Assembly: GCF_900631615.1 (NCBI RefSeq)
Contig: NZ_LR131273.1
Span: 620,001-684,000 of the forward strand
DNA: 64,000 nt
Source: Tsukamurella paurometabola
GTDB lineage: Bacteria; Actinomycetota; Actinomycetes; Mycobacteriales; Mycobacteriaceae
Reading direction: 5' to 3'
This document shows positions 18,741 through 27,708 of the stretch, in pieces (within the stretch, counting starts at the first letter, position 1; each line of letters opens with the position of its first letter). The translations under genes and the position numbers were made by a program. The notes under the pieces were generated by a model. That model worked only from the letters and a program-made list of their open reading frames with translations, was not told where the DNA came from and did not search any database.

Positions 18741-20522
18741 TCAAGCGGCGGTGGGAGCGGCCTCGTCGCTGTCGGCACCTGCCGACTCCTCGGTGACCGG
18801 CACGTCCGCACCAGCGGTGGCGTCGGCGCCCGCGGATTCCTCGGATGCGGCGGATTCCTCCGACGCGTCCTCCGCCGGGGTGTCCGTTGCCGGAGCCTCC
18901 GTCACTGGGGAGTCCGTCGTCGGGGACTCGGCGGGAGTCTCCACCGGGGTCTCCGCGGGCGCCTCGGTGGTCGGTGTGCCGGCCGCCGGAGCCTGCGCGT
19001 CGGGCACCGTCGGGGTCGAGGGCTGCGAAGCGCCGCCCGTCGACGGTTCGGACACCGCGTCGTCGGTGGTGTCGACGACGGAGGTCTCGACCGCGGCCTT
19101 CGCCGGAGCGTCCGCACGGGCCGTGGCGACACCCGCGTCCGCGGTCTTGCCGGTGAGCCCGTCGAGGAAGCCGGTCCCGACACCGAGCAGGCCCGGCAGC
19201 AGGCCGATGGTGAACGGGTTGTCCGAGAACAGCGCGTTGTTGCCCTCGGTCAGCGTGGCGCCCAGGCCCGCCACCGCGGCGTTGATCGCGGCGATCGGAT
19301 CGCCGGTAGCGAGCGCCTTCACCGCGTTCTCGACACCGGTGAGCGCGGCCGACGGCACCATCCGCGTCGCGTTGTAGAGCCCGAGCGTCAGGTACAGCAG
19401 CGGCTCCGCGGCACCGTCGAGGCCCTTGCCCAGCGGGCCCAGGAACGGGTTGAGCTTGTCTCCGGTCTGGAGCACGGCGCCGCCGAGCTCGAGCAGCGGA
19501 GCGGCGAGGATGCCGTGGATGACCTCGTAGGACTGCGACCAGTTCCCGCTCGGCACGCCACTGAGCAGGGTGCTGAGGATCCGCTGTACGCCGTCGGGTC
19601 CGGCGAGGTTGGTCGCGATCCGGGTCAGCGTATCCGTCCAGATCCCGCCGATCGCGCCGAAGTCGGGCAGTGCGGTCGGCGACGCCGCGAGCGTGGACGC
19701 CGACGCGGACGCGAAGGTGACCTCATTGCCCGTCGGCAGGGTGAACGGCCCCGCGTTCGCCCAGTCGGATCCGGCGATCCCGCCGAGGACCGTCGGGAGC
19801 AGGTTGATCAGGCTGGGGATCGCGCCGTACTCGCCGAACAGCGCGCCGATGACCTTCTCGTTCACGACGGACGCCGTGCCGAACAGGGACGTCAGCGCCG
19901 CGGCTGGGCCGCCGGTGCCGAGCGCCTTCAGCGCGGCGGTGACGCCGTCGGCGAGGAGCGCCGGCACCTCGACGCCCGCCTGGAGCGGACCGAGCGCGAG
20001 ACCCAGGAGCGGCCCCAGCGCGGCCGTCAGACCGTCGCCGATCGGCCCGAGCTGGCCGCCGATCGCGTCCATCACCGGAAGCAGGCTGATCGCGGGCGTG
20101 AGGATCGAGCCGGTGATCGTCGTGACGAAGGTCGTCCACGCGTCGCCCACCTTGCCCGCGGCGAGATCGGCCTGGATCTTCTCCAGGTTCACCAGCAGGT
20201 TGTCCTCGAGGTATTCGAAGAAGGCCTTGCCGGCGTCGCCGGCGGCGCCCGCGATCGTGGCGGCGTTGCCGAGTTGGTCCTGCACCAGCTTCGTCAGGCC
20301 GGTGACCGGGTCCGTGACGAACTTCAGGCCCATCGCCGTGGCCCAGTTCGCGACGGCACTGGCGGCGCCGCCGAGGTCCTGGACGATCGGCGGGAGCGAC
20401 GGTGCCGTCACCGCGCCCATCGACGTGGCGACGGGCGCGACCGCGACGGCCGCCGCCGCGGCCAGGGCGACGGCGGGTGCGGCGTAACGACGGTGGGAGG
20501 ACCGAGGATCTGCTGCGAGCAT
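18741..20522 (-). CDS. Secreted two-module protein with acidic Pro/Thr-rich tail (paralogue 1)
   Basis: A 593-residue protein I cannot assign to a named family. It has an Ala-rich signal peptide (about 1-40) ending near MGAVTAP. Two related hydrophobic Gly/Leu/Ala modules lie at about 151-230 and 354-433. Each starts near a Leu-Gly-Pro-x-Gly-x-Gly-Leu motif and ends in a G-D-P-like turn, then Leu-Phe. A long, low-complexity Pro/Thr/Glu/Ser tail (about 480-593) follows. The start ATG 20522 has AAGGG 9 bp upstream. The neighbouring gene at 20798-22582 is a clear paralogue with the same layout and a matching upstream region. Cell-envelope location is inferred. Confidence 0.82.
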   Translation of the reverse strand: MLAADPRSSHRRYAAPAVALAAAAAVAVAPVATSMGAVTAPSLPPIVQDLGGAASAVANWATAMGLKFVTDPVTGLTKLVQDQLGNAATIAGAAGDAGKAFFEYLEDNLLVNLEKIQADLAAGKVGDAWTTFVTTITGSILTPAISLLPVMDAIGGQLGPIGDGLTAALGPLLGLALGPLQAGVEVPALLADGVTAALKALGTGGPAAALTSLFGTASVVNEKVIGALFGEYGAIPSLINLLPTVLGGIAGSDWANAGPFTLPTGNEVTFASASASTLAASPTALPDFGAIGGIWTDTLTRIATNLAGPDGVQRILSTLLSGVPSGNWSQSYEVIHGILAAPLLELGGAVLQTGDKLNPFLGPLGKGLDGAAEPLLYLTLGLYNATRMVPSAALTGVENAVKALATGDPIAAINAAVAGLGATLTEGNNALFSDNPFTIGLLPGLLGVGTGFLDGLTGKTADAGVATARADAPAKAAVETSVVDTTDDAVSEPSTGGASQPSTPTVPDAQAPAAGTPTTEAPAETPVETPAESPTTDSPVTEAPATDTPAEDASEESAASEESAGADATAGADVPVTEESAGADSDEAAPTAA

Positions 20523-20623
20523 GGAGAAACACCCTTCAACTGGAGTGAGCCGGATCACACACGAACCGGACGAACGGAACATACGCCCACGTCGTGGATT
20601 ATCGGACCGCTTTCGAAGAAGCT

Positions 20624-20652
20624 TTGCGACACCACACGTCAATCTGTCTCAA
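20624..20652 (-). promoter_or_regulatory. Conserved 29-bp imperfect palindrome upstream of paralogue 1
   Basis: A 29-bp element, plus-strand TTGCGACACC at its left end and CTGTCTCAA at its right, lies 102 bp from the start codon. It aligns without gaps to the element at 22685-22713 upstream of the second paralogue (about 23 of 29 identical). This copy is the more degenerate palindrome. A shared regulator site is inferred. Confidence 0.55.
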
Positions 20653-20713
20653 TGCGGTCTGCACGTTTCTGAACACGCCTGGTCAGCGCCACATTTTTTG
20701 CCCCGGGTACGGG

Positions 20714-20774
20714 ACCGCTCCCCGGCGGGGGAAGTCGTGGCCGGTAGTTCCACGCGTCGGCGCCGGGGAGCGGT
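20714..20774 (-). terminator. Strong hairpin after paralogue 2, probable terminator
   Basis: A perfect 14-bp inverted repeat, ACCGCTCCCCGGCG (20714-20727) with its complement at 20761-20774, encloses a 33-nt loop with a further short stem (GTGG/CCAC). It begins 24 bp past the stop of the downstream-reading gene at 20798 and ends before the promoter region of the next gene. No T-tract is visible. Confidence 0.6.
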
Positions 20775-20797
20775 GTCGCACCGGGTCGCACCCGGGA

Positions 20798-22582
20798 TCA
20801 GACGTCGGGGTCGGCCTCCGCGCCCGTCGCGGCGTCATCCGCGCCGCCCTCCGAAGCGCCGCCCTCCGACGCGCCGTCAGTCGCACCCGACGGCGCACCC
20901 GCCTCGACCCCCGTCGGGGCCTCGACGGTCGGCTCGGCCGGGGTCGTCGGCTCCGCCGGGGTCGTCGGCTCCGCCGGGGTCGTCGGCTCCGCAGGCGTCG
21001 TCGGCTCCGCAGGCGCAGTCGGCGCGGTCGGCGCGGTCGGCGCGGCGGCGTCATCCTCGGCGACCGTGCCGCCCGTCGGAGCGCCGACGGACGGAGTGCC
21101 GACGGACGGGGTCGACGCCTCGACGGCGACGGCGGTCGTCGCGGGCGCGGCGGTGCTCGCGACGGAGTCGGTGGACGTCGGAGACTCCGCGGCGGGCTTG
21201 AACGCGTCGAGGATGTTCTTGCCGATGTTCGCCAGCCCCGGGAAGACCGCGTTGTCGAAGGGATTGTCCTTGGCGACGAACAGGCGGTCGTTGAGGAACG
21301 TGGTCAGTGCGCCGACGTCCGCCGCGAGCCCGGTGAGCGCCTTGGCGGGATCGCCGGAGAGCAGCGCGGTCACCAGGTTCTGGCCGATCGCGACCACCTT
21401 GCCCGGGGTGTCGAAGAGCACCGCCAGCGCGGAGTTCCCGAGCCCGATGAAGTCCGCCTGGGAGTTCGTGAGGCCGACGCCGATCGGGCCGAGGTAGGGG
21501 TTCACCAGATCGGTGATCGGCATGACGCCGCCCAGCAGGACGATGATCGACAGCGCCTTGGCCTTGTCGGTGACGTCGCCGATCGCACCGGCCGGGTCGC
21601 CCTTGCCGAGCTTGCCGAACGCGTCGGTGATCGTCTTCAGTACGCCGGGCGTCCACTCATCGCCCTTGACGCTCGCGGCGAACATCTCGAAGCCCGCCTT
21701 CCATGCCTCGAACAGCGTCGCGAAGTCCGGCATCCCCAGCGCCGGGGCGGAGGCGACGGCGGCGCGGGCAGCCATGGCGTCGGCCTGGGCGGAGGCGGGC
21801 AGCTTGGGGATCAGCTCGCCCAGCACCGCGGAACCGGCCTTGACCAGGTTGGGGATGAGCCCCGTCGACGCGTTCGTGATGTTGGCCTCGAGGAACTTGC
21901 CGATGCCGGCGACGCCGGTCGAGACGGCGGCGCCGATCTTGGTGACGTCGCCCGAGAGGACGGCCTTGGCGATGCCCTCACCCGCGGCGAGCACCTCGTA
22001 GGGCAGGCGGAGCGCGAGCGCGAACGCGGACTGGCCGAGCGGGATCAGGTGCGGAAAGGCGGCTTCGAGCCCCTTGCCCAGGGCGCCGAGCTTCGGGTTG
22101 AACTGGTCCGCGATCGGGAAGAGCACCGACATCAGGCCGATGAGGGCCGCGGCCTCGATGGCGCTGCCGATCGGCCGGTAGGCGCCGGCGACGCTGCCGG
22201 CCTTGATCGACGCGAGCGCCTGCTCGAACGCGTTCGGGAGCCCGCCACCGCCCTCACCCGTTCCGGCGAGGCTGGCCTGGACCTGCTTGAAGGCCTCCTG
22301 CAGCGTCTCCGCGAGGAAGGTGACGTCGCCCCAGCCCCAGGTCGGCGCGGCCGCGGCGGCGGCCGGGCCGGCGGCGCCGGGCAGGAGGTTCGCGACGGAA
22401 CCGGCGACCTGCGTCTGCAGATTCACCAGCTTCGCGGGGTTCACGAGAACGGTGGAGGCCGGCGCGGTGACCGCGCCGACGGAGGCGGTCACGGGCGCGA
22501 CGGCGATCGCCGCGGCGGTGACCATGGCGAGGGAGGCGCCGGCGTAGCGGCGCGGGACGGATCGACGGACGACGGCTTGCAT
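20798..22582 (-). CDS. Secreted two-module protein with EPTTPA-repeat tail (paralogue 2)
   Basis: A 594-residue paralogue of the 18741-20522 product. It has a signal peptide (1-40) ending in the same GAVTAP motif. Hydrophobic modules at about 157-236 and 357-436 open with FNPKLGALGKGLEAA and VNPYLGPIGVGL and close after S-G-D. A low-complexity acidic tail follows, including several EPTTPA repeats encoded by an 18-bp tandem repeat at about 20931-21010. The start ATG 22582 is chosen because GAAGGGTG lies upstream, exactly as in the paralogue. I recognise no enzyme motif. A surface or envelope role is inferred from the signal peptide and tail. Confidence 0.82.
   Translation of the reverse strand: MQAVVRRSVPRRYAGASLAMVTAAAIAVAPVTASVGAVTAPASTVLVNPAKLVNLQTQVAGSVANLLPGAAGPAAAAAAPTWGWGDVTFLAETLQEAFKQVQASLAGTGEGGGGLPNAFEQALASIKAGSVAGAYRPIGSAIEAAALIGLMSVLFPIADQFNPKLGALGKGLEAAFPHLIPLGQSAFALALRLPYEVLAAGEGIAKAVLSGDVTKIGAAVSTGVAGIGKFLEANITNASTGLIPNLVKAGSAVLGELIPKLPASAQADAMAARAAVASAPALGMPDFATLFEAWKAGFEMFAASVKGDEWTPGVLKTITDAFGKLGKGDPAGAIGDVTDKAKALSIIVLLGGVMPITDLVNPYLGPIGVGLTNSQADFIGLGNSALAVLFDTPGKVVAIGQNLVTALLSGDPAKALTGLAADVGALTTFLNDRLFVAKDNPFDNAVFPGLANIGKNILDAFKPAAESPTSTDSVASTAAPATTAVAVEASTPSVGTPSVGAPTGGTVAEDDAAAPTAPTAPTAPAEPTTPAEPTTPAEPTTPAEPTTPAEPTVEAPTGVEAGAPSGATDGASEGGASEGGADDAATGAEADPDV
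20931..21010. repeat. 18-bp tandem repeat inside the secreted-protein gene
   Basis: About four copies of an 18-bp unit (plus strand GCCGGGGTCGTCGGCTCC with drift in the last copies) encode the six-residue repeat Glu-Pro-Thr-Thr-Pro-Ala in the tail of the 20798-22582 product. Such repeats can change copy number by slippage. Confidence 0.85.
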
Positions 22583-22684
22583 GTCAGGCAGCACCCTTCG
22601 GCTGGAGTGAGTCCGATCACAGCAGATTCGGACCAGCGCACCATACAACCCACACCGTGGATATACGTCCGAATTTTGGAAACT

Positions 22685-22713
22685 TTGCGACATCAGACGT
22701 TGATGTGTCGCAA
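22685..22713 (-). promoter_or_regulatory. Conserved 29-bp palindrome upstream of paralogue 2
   Basis: The element starts TTGCGACATCA and ends TGTGTCGCAA, an interrupted palindrome with half-sites TTGCGACA/TGTCGCAA, 103 bp from the start codon. Its partner at 20624-20652 is at almost the same distance (102 bp) from the first paralogue. The flanks share CGTGGAT and the GGAGTGAG/CCGATCACA-type segment, so the whole leader was duplicated with the gene. Confidence 0.6.
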
Positions 22714-22779
22714 CAGTTGATCCACAGTGGGGGTTAATTGCTGGTCAGAGGTTGCGCTCGTCAGGACATGGTCCGTCGG

Positions 22780-24603
22780 TCAGCGGGCGGCCGACGCGGG
22801 CACCAGCAGGCCGATCGGCCCACTCCCCACGCAGGCGACCAGGCCCGGTGTCTCCGCGCGCGCGACGAGACCGTCGCCGGTCCCCGTGACACGGGCGTAG
22901 ACGGTGTGCGCTCCTCGACGGACGGGCACCCGCACCGGCGTCGCGCCGCGCTGCTGCTGCAGCACCACCACCCCGTCGGACGAGGCGAGGTAGTTGAGCT
23001 CGACCACCCAGTCCCAGAAGGCGAGCGGCCCCTCGTACGCGAGCGTCACCGGCGCACCGTCGTCGACCCGGGTGCCGCAGGGGAACGGACCGAGCGGCAG
23101 GCTGCGGACGCGTGTGACCCGCCCGGGCTGGAAGCGCCCCTGCTGGTCCACGACGGTGGCCTCCCGCGCGTACTCGGCGAACCGCGGGTGCGTGGGTTGC
23201 GTGGCCAGGATCCGCGACAGCCGGTTGTTCGGGCCGGCGAGCCGGGCCAGGACGTCGCCGTACACCTCCTGGTCGAGCACCTCGCGGTCGGCGTAGGCGG
23301 CCGATCCGGCGCGGAGGTTCTGCAGGTAGGGACCGGTCGGGTTGTCGTGCCACAGGGGCGCGAAGCGGACCGCGGACAGGGTGCCGCTCACCGCGAAGGC
23401 GATCACGACGGCCGCCCAGAACCGCCGGCCGCTCGTGAATCCGGCGACTCTCGACCTCACGAGGCCGAATCCGGCCCCGTGGCCCCGGAATCCGCCGGTG
23501 TCACACCGCAGAACGATCGCCGCGGCCAGCGTGAGCACCCACGCGAAGTCCGCGAAGTAGCGCAGGGAGAGCGGCAGCAGCGCCGACGTGTACTCCGAGC
23601 TGCGCAGGAAGAAGACGGTCGACGAGGCGCCGAGGAAGTACACCGCGGCCGCGCCCCAGACCGCGAGCCCCCGCGGGGCGCGCCACCACGTGACCGCGAG
23701 GATCGCGACGATCGCGACCAGCCCCACGACGGTGATCGTCACGTCGGTGACCACGAGCGGCGGGCCCGGGTTCTCGCGTCGCCACGTCCACGGCCCGCCC
23801 ACCGCGGCGGGTGCGAGCACCGCGTTCACCGACCGCCACAGCACCCGCGCCGTGAACCCGACGGTGTGCGTGCCCGGCCGCGACGCGGTGACCGACAGCC
23901 ACAGCACCACCCACGCCACGACGACCAGCGCGAACGCCGCCCACAGCCACCGGCCGCGGCGCAGCACGGTCCGCACGGGCCGGCGGTGACCGCGCACGTA
24001 CGGCAGCAGGCCTGCCGCCGCGAACGCGACGAAGGGAATGACCAGCGCCTTCTCGAAGAAGAGCAGGGAGACCAGGAGCGCCGCGACGGCGTACGCGCCG
24101 GACCTCCGACTCCCCCGCAGGTACCGGATCGTCTCGGCCACGACCACCGCGAGCCCGATCTGCAGCGGCAGCGCGTTGAGCGCCGACGCCCACCAGGCCG
24201 TCGCGGTGAGCGTGAGCGGCGTGAACAGCAGGAAGACGAAGGGGATCAGCACCCCGGGGCGCCGGCCCGCGACGATCACGAGTGCGCGCAACGAGAGCAG
24301 TGAGGCCACCAGCTGCAGCAGCAGGATCGACGCGGCGGCCGCGGGCCAGCTCAGCGGCGCGACCTTGGTGATCGCGGCGGCCGCGAACAGCGTGCCGGGC
24401 ATGAAGTGCCCGTCGTAGTCGACGAACCACCCGCCGAGGTCGGTGAGCGGGCGCGCCGCCCGGCCGATGAAGGCCACGTCGTCCCAGTAGAAGTTCCCGC
24501 GCGCCAGCACGTACCCGCGGACCGCGAGCTGCAGCACGATGAGGACCGCCGCGCCGATCCACAGCTGTCGCCGCGGTGCGGGGAGTCGGGGCCAACGGAG
24601 CAC
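22780..24603 (-). CDS. Polytopic membrane protein, possible GT-C-like glycosyltransferase
   Basis: A 607-residue integral membrane protein with roughly ten or more hydrophobic helices, followed by a soluble C-terminal part of about 180 residues. After the first helix comes NFYWDDVAFIGRAARPL. An acidic DD pair in the first extracytoplasmic loop is typical of GT-C glycosyltransferases, but I cannot confirm the family. The GTG start at 24603 is chosen because the divergent chorismate mutase gene starts at 24646; the open frame continues over that gene but is not coding there. There is no known equivalent at this place in M. tuberculosis that I can name. Confidence 0.72.
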   Translation of the reverse strand: MLRWPRLPAPRRQLWIGAAVLIVLQLAVRGYVLARGNFYWDDVAFIGRAARPLTDLGGWFVDYDGHFMPGTLFAAAAITKVAPLSWPAAAASILLLQLVASLLSLRALVIVAGRRPGVLIPFVFLLFTPLTLTATAWWASALNALPLQIGLAVVVAETIRYLRGSRRSGAYAVAALLVSLLFFEKALVIPFVAFAAAGLLPYVRGHRRPVRTVLRRGRWLWAAFALVVVAWVVLWLSVTASRPGTHTVGFTARVLWRSVNAVLAPAAVGGPWTWRRENPGPPLVVTDVTITVVGLVAIVAILAVTWWRAPRGLAVWGAAAVYFLGASSTVFFLRSSEYTSALLPLSLRYFADFAWVLTLAAAIVLRCDTGGFRGHGAGFGLVRSRVAGFTSGRRFWAAVVIAFAVSGTLSAVRFAPLWHDNPTGPYLQNLRAGSAAYADREVLDQEVYGDVLARLAGPNNRLSRILATQPTHPRFAEYAREATVVDQQGRFQPGRVTRVRSLPLGPFPCGTRVDDGAPVTLAYEGPLAFWDWVVELNYLASSDGVVVLQQQRGATPVRVPVRRGAHTVYARVTGTGDGLVARAETPGLVACVGSGPIGLLVPASAAR

Positions 24604-24645
24604 GGTGCTCGATGGTAGATCCCACGGCTGTGGAAAACTTGAGCC

Positions 24646-24930
24646 ATGAGCACACCGGACGACACCGGCGCCGAGACGCCGCTCGCCGACGAGGAGATCC
24701 AGGCCCTGCGCGAGGAGATCGACCGACTCGACGCGGAGATCCTGGCCGCGGTCAAGCGCCGCAGCGAGGTCTCGCAGATCATCGGCCGCACGCGCATGGC
24801 GTCGGGCGGTACGCGGCTGGTGCACTCGCGGGAGATGAAGGTGCTCGAGCGGTTCTCCGAGCTGGGCCGGGAGGGCCACACCCTCGCGATGCTGCTGCTC
24901 CGCCTGGGGCGGGGCCCGCTCGGCCGGTAG
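24646..24930 (+). CDS. Chorismate mutase, AroQ class (intracellular)
   Basis: A 94-residue all-helical AroQ mutase converting chorismate to prephenate for Phe/Tyr synthesis. The signature LREEIDRLDAEILAAVKRRSEVSQIIG is at about 26-52, followed by the short loop and RLVHSREMKVLERFSELG. Short length without a signal peptide matches the AroQ-delta type (Rv0948c-like). Enzymes of this type have low activity alone and are boosted by binding DAHP synthase. The C-terminus LGRGPLGR resembles the tail that makes this contact. It is divergent from the membrane-protein gene with a 42-bp gap. Confidence 0.92.
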   Translation: MSTPDDTGAETPLADEEIQALREEIDRLDAEILAAVKRRSEVSQIIGRTRMASGGTRLVHSREMKVLERFSELGREGHTLAMLLLRLGRGPLGR

Positions 24931-24947
24931 CGCCCGACGGTCCGCGG

Positions 24948-26078
24948 TCAGGCGCGGGCCGGGATCCCCGTGAAGAAGTCGACGAGGGCGCCGGGCGCGG
25001 CGTCGCCCAGTAGCAGGGTCGCCATCGCGTCCGCGGCGGCCGCGGACTCCGCGGCGCGGTCGAACATCTCACTCTCGTAGGCGGCGAGCGCCGCCTCGGG
25101 ATCGCCGGGGTTCTCGACGAGGTGCCGGGCCAGCTCGGCACCGTCGAACAGCGCGATGTTGGCGCCCTCGCCGGCGGGTGGGCTGACGTGCGCCGCGTCG
25201 CCGACCAGCGTGACGCCCGGGACGTGGTCCCAGCGCAGCCCGACGGGAAGCGTGTAGAGCCGCCGCGGCACGAGCGGCGTATCCGATTCGGCGATGAGCC
25301 GGAGCAGGTCCTCCGACCAGCCCGGGTACTCGGCGATCACGCGATCGGCCGCCGCCGGATCCGCCCAGTCGATCCCGTCGGCCCAGTCCTCGGCGACGTG
25401 CAGTTGGGCGTAGGTGTGCACGATGTCGCCGGCCTCGGCGTGGGTGCTGATCCCGCGGCCGGGCGCGAGGGCGAACATCGCACCCTCCCCGACCAGCTCG
25501 GCGATGCCGGGGTGCCGGCGCCGGACGTCGTGCAGGTAGGTCTCGACGTAGGTGGTGCCGTAGTACGACGGTGCCTCCTCCGTCACCAGAGCGCGCACCC
25601 TGGACCAGGCACCGTCGGCCCCGATCAGCAGGCCGGTCGGGACGGTGGTCCCGTCGGCGAACGTCACCTCGTGCCGCCCGCCGCCGAGCGCGCGCACCGC
25701 CGTCACCTTGGCGCCCCAGCGGATCGTGCCCGCCGGGAGGGAGTCGAGGAGGAGGCGGCGCAGGTCGCCGCGGAGCACCTCGGGCCGGCCGCCGTCGCCG
25801 TCGTCGGGCAGGTCGAGCAGGACGGTGCCGTCGCGGTCGAGCGCCCGGGTGGCCTCGCCGCCCTCGTGGATCAGGGCGCGGAACCCAGCGGTGAGGCCGG
25901 CGGCCTCGAGCGCCGCCTGGCCGTCCGCCTCGTGGATGTCGAGCTGGCCGCCCTGGGTGCGCGACATGGGCGTCGGCTCGGCCTCGTAGATCACGGCGTC
26001 GATGCCGTGGACGTGCAGGACGCGGGCCAGGGCGAGGCCGCCGAGCCCGGCGCCAATGATCGTGATGGGTGTCCGCAT
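24948..26078 (-). CDS. FAD-dependent monooxygenase, Tet(X)-like
   Basis: A 376-residue class A flavoprotein monooxygenase. It has the dinucleotide-binding [26 protein letters not shown] at the N-terminus, the DG motif in [17 protein letters not shown], and the [25 protein letters not shown] motif that binds the FAD ribityl chain. This group hydroxylates aromatic or polycyclic compounds and includes tetracycline-inactivating enzymes; the actual substrate is unknown. The ATG at 26078 directly follows the intergenic operators. It is divergent from a TetR gene, which suggests induction by its substrate. Confidence 0.88.
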   Translation of the reverse strand: MRTPITIIGAGLGGLALARVLHVHGIDAVIYEAEPTPMSRTQGGQLDIHEADGQAALEAAGLTAGFRALIHEGGEATRALDRDGTVLLDLPDDGDGGRPEVLRGDLRRLLLDSLPAGTIRWGAKVTAVRALGGGRHEVTFADGTTVPTGLLIGADGAWSRVRALVTEEAPSYYGTTYVETYLHDVRRRHPGIAELVGEGAMFALAPGRGISTHAEAGDIVHTYAQLHVAEDWADGIDWADPAAADRVIAEYPGWSEDLLRLIAESDTPLVPRRLYTLPVGLRWDHVPGVTLVGDAAHVSPPAGEGANIALFDGAELARHLVENPGDPEAALAAYESEMFDRAAESAAAADAMATLLLGDAAPGALVDFFTGIPARA

Positions 26079-26092
26079 GGCACTCCCCTTTC

Positions 26093-26134
26093 GGTTGGAA
26101 CATCGTTCCAACCGAGTTTGGAACAATGTTCCAA
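26093..26134. promoter_or_regulatory. Two tandem TetR operator palindromes
   Basis: Site 1 (26093-26113) has arms GGTTGGAAC and GTTCCAACC around ATC. Site 2 (26118-26134) is TTGGAACAATGTTCCAA. The centres are 23 bp apart, and the pair fills the 74-bp gap between the divergent monooxygenase and TetR genes. This is a direct reading; binding by the adjacent TetR protein is inferred. Confidence 0.88.
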
Positions 26135-26152
26135 TTGTGTCAAGATGGACGC

Positions 26153-26815
26153 GTGCCACCCCGCAGCCGCCGCACCGACGCCCTCTCCCGCGAGCGCATC
26201 GTGGAGGCCGCGATCGGCCTGCTCGACGCGAGCGGCCCCGACGCGCTGACCTTCCGCGCACTCGGAGGCGCCCTGAACACCGGCAGCGGCGCGATCTACC
26301 ACCACGTCGCCGGGAAGGACGAGCTCCTCGCCGCCGCGACCGACGCGGTGCTGCGGCCGATCCTCGCCGCGCCCCCGGGCGGCGCCGACCCCCGGGAGAC
26401 GATCCGCGCGCTGGCGCTGGCCCTGTTCGACGCGATCGACGCACACCCGTGGCTGGCCGCGCAGGTGATGGCCGACCCGGGCCGGCCGGCGAACCTGCTG
26501 CTGAGCGAGCGGATCGGCGGCGCGGTGCTGGCGATGGGCACGCCGGAGGCGGCGCTGTTCGACGCGGCCACCGCCGTGGTCGGCTACGTGCTCGGCTCCG
26601 CCGCGCAGAACGCCGCGAACGCCCGCTCGGATCTCGCGCGCAGCGGGCCCAGCCGCGCGGAGTTGCTGGGCGGCGTCGCCTCCCGCATCGAACAGCTCGA
26701 CCCCGACGAGTTCCCGTATCTGCGCCGCATCGCCGCCACCATTGCGGGCCACGACGACCGCGCCCAGTTCCTGGCGGGACTCGACCTGCTGCTGGCGGGC
26801 ATCGACGCCCTGTAG
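26153..26815 (+). CDS. TetR-family regulator with TetR-type C-terminal domain
   Basis: A 220-residue regulator, GTG start at 26153 just after the second operator. The helix-turn-helix is [48 protein letters not shown]. The C-terminal half ([23 protein letters not shown]) resembles the TetR_C group that binds drugs or aromatic ligands. It probably represses itself and the divergent flavin monooxygenase gene through the palindromes at 26093-26134. Confidence 0.88.
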   Translation: MPPRSRRTDALSRERIVEAAIGLLDASGPDALTFRALGGALNTGSGAIYHHVAGKDELLAAATDAVLRPILAAPPGGADPRETIRALALALFDAIDAHPWLAAQVMADPGRPANLLLSERIGGAVLAMGTPEAALFDAATAVVGYVLGSAAQNAANARSDLARSGPSRAELLGGVASRIEQLDPDEFPYLRRIAATIAGHDDRAQFLAGLDLLLAGIDAL

Positions 26816-26910
26816 CGGCTGCACCACACCCACTGCGATCCGTCAAGGATCACGTTCACGGTGCCATCGAACCCCAGGTCGAAGGGGCTTTCTCCGCCAG
26901 ACTAGCGGGC

Positions 26911-27708
26911 ATGCCCAGCCCTGACGACTATCTCGTGTGCGCCACCCAGCGCAGCGGGAGCACACTCCTCGTGGAGTCCCTCGCGGCCACCGGCGTCGCC
27001 GGGCGGCCGCAGGAGTTCTTCCAGTACTACCCGTCCTCGTCGCTGTCGCCGCAGCCCCGCGAGTGGTTCGCCGGCGTCGACGATCCGTCGCTGCTCGACC
27101 TGCTCGACCCCATCGATCCCGGCACCGTCGACCCGCGCGGTCCGGAGCAGTGGCGCGCCGACGTGCTGCGCGAGGGCCGGACGCCCAACGGCGTGTGGGG
27201 CGGCAAAATCATGTGGAACCAGACCCCCGTGCTGGTCGCCCGCACGCGCACGGCGTCCGGCTCGGTCCGGACGGCCATCCGGTCCCTGTTCGACGGCGCC
27301 GACCCCCTCTACGTGCACGTGCACCGGCCCGACGTGGTCGCCCAGGCCGTCTCCATGTGGCGCGCGGTGCAGACCCGCGTCTGGCGCGACGATCCCGATC
27401 ACGACGTGGAACGCGACGAGCGCGCCGTGTACCGCGCCGAGGGGATCGCCCACCTCGCGGGGATCCTCCGCGAGCAGGAGCGGGCCTGGCGGGCGTGGTT
27501 CGCGTTCGAGGGCATCACCCCCCTCGAGATCGACTTCCACGAGCTGACCGCCGACCCGCGGAAGACGACGGCCCGCGTGCTGGACGCGATCGGGCAGGAC
27601 CCGGATCTCGCTCCCCCGCCGCCGTTGAAACCCCAGTCCAACGCCCGCTCGAAGGAGTGGGCGGAGCGCTACCGCGCCGACGCCGCCGAGAACGGATACC
27701 CCCTATGA
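26911..27708 (+). CDS. stf0: Stf0-type sulfotransferase (trehalose 2-sulfotransferase-like)
   Basis: A 265-residue PAPS-dependent sulfotransferase. The 5'-phosphosulfate-binding loop is [11 protein letters not shown] at 10-20, and the 3'-phosphate-binding region follows in [28 protein letters not shown], close to the loop, is typical of Stf0, which sulfates trehalose on the way to sulfolipids in M. tuberculosis. Whether trehalose is the acceptor here is unproven. The last 4 bp overlap the cysD start (ATGA), so acceptor enzyme and PAPS supply are translationally linked. GATCC/GGATC (26837-26851) is a small inverted repeat in the upstream gap. Confidence 0.9.
   Translation: MPSPDDYLVCATQRSGSTLLVESLAATGVAGRPQEFFQYYPSSSLSPQPREWFAGVDDPSLLDLLDPIDPGTVDPRGPEQWRADVLREGRTPNGVWGGKIMWNQTPVLVARTRTASGSVRTAIRSLFDGADPLYVHVHRPDVVAQAVSMWRAVQTRVWRDDPDHDVERDERAVYRAEGIAHLAGILREQERAWRAWFAFEGITPLEIDFHELTADPRKTTARVLDAIGQDPDLAPPPPLKPQSNARSKEWAERYRADAAENGYPL

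Noticed and set aside
20931-21010. CRISPR-like array
   Set aside because: The repeats are direct 18-bp units without spacers inside a coding tail; a codon-based repeat explains them.
22780-24879. Upstream extension of the membrane-protein frame past 24603
   Set aside because: It would overlap the well-supported divergent chorismate mutase gene, and the added residues look like a reversed reading of it.
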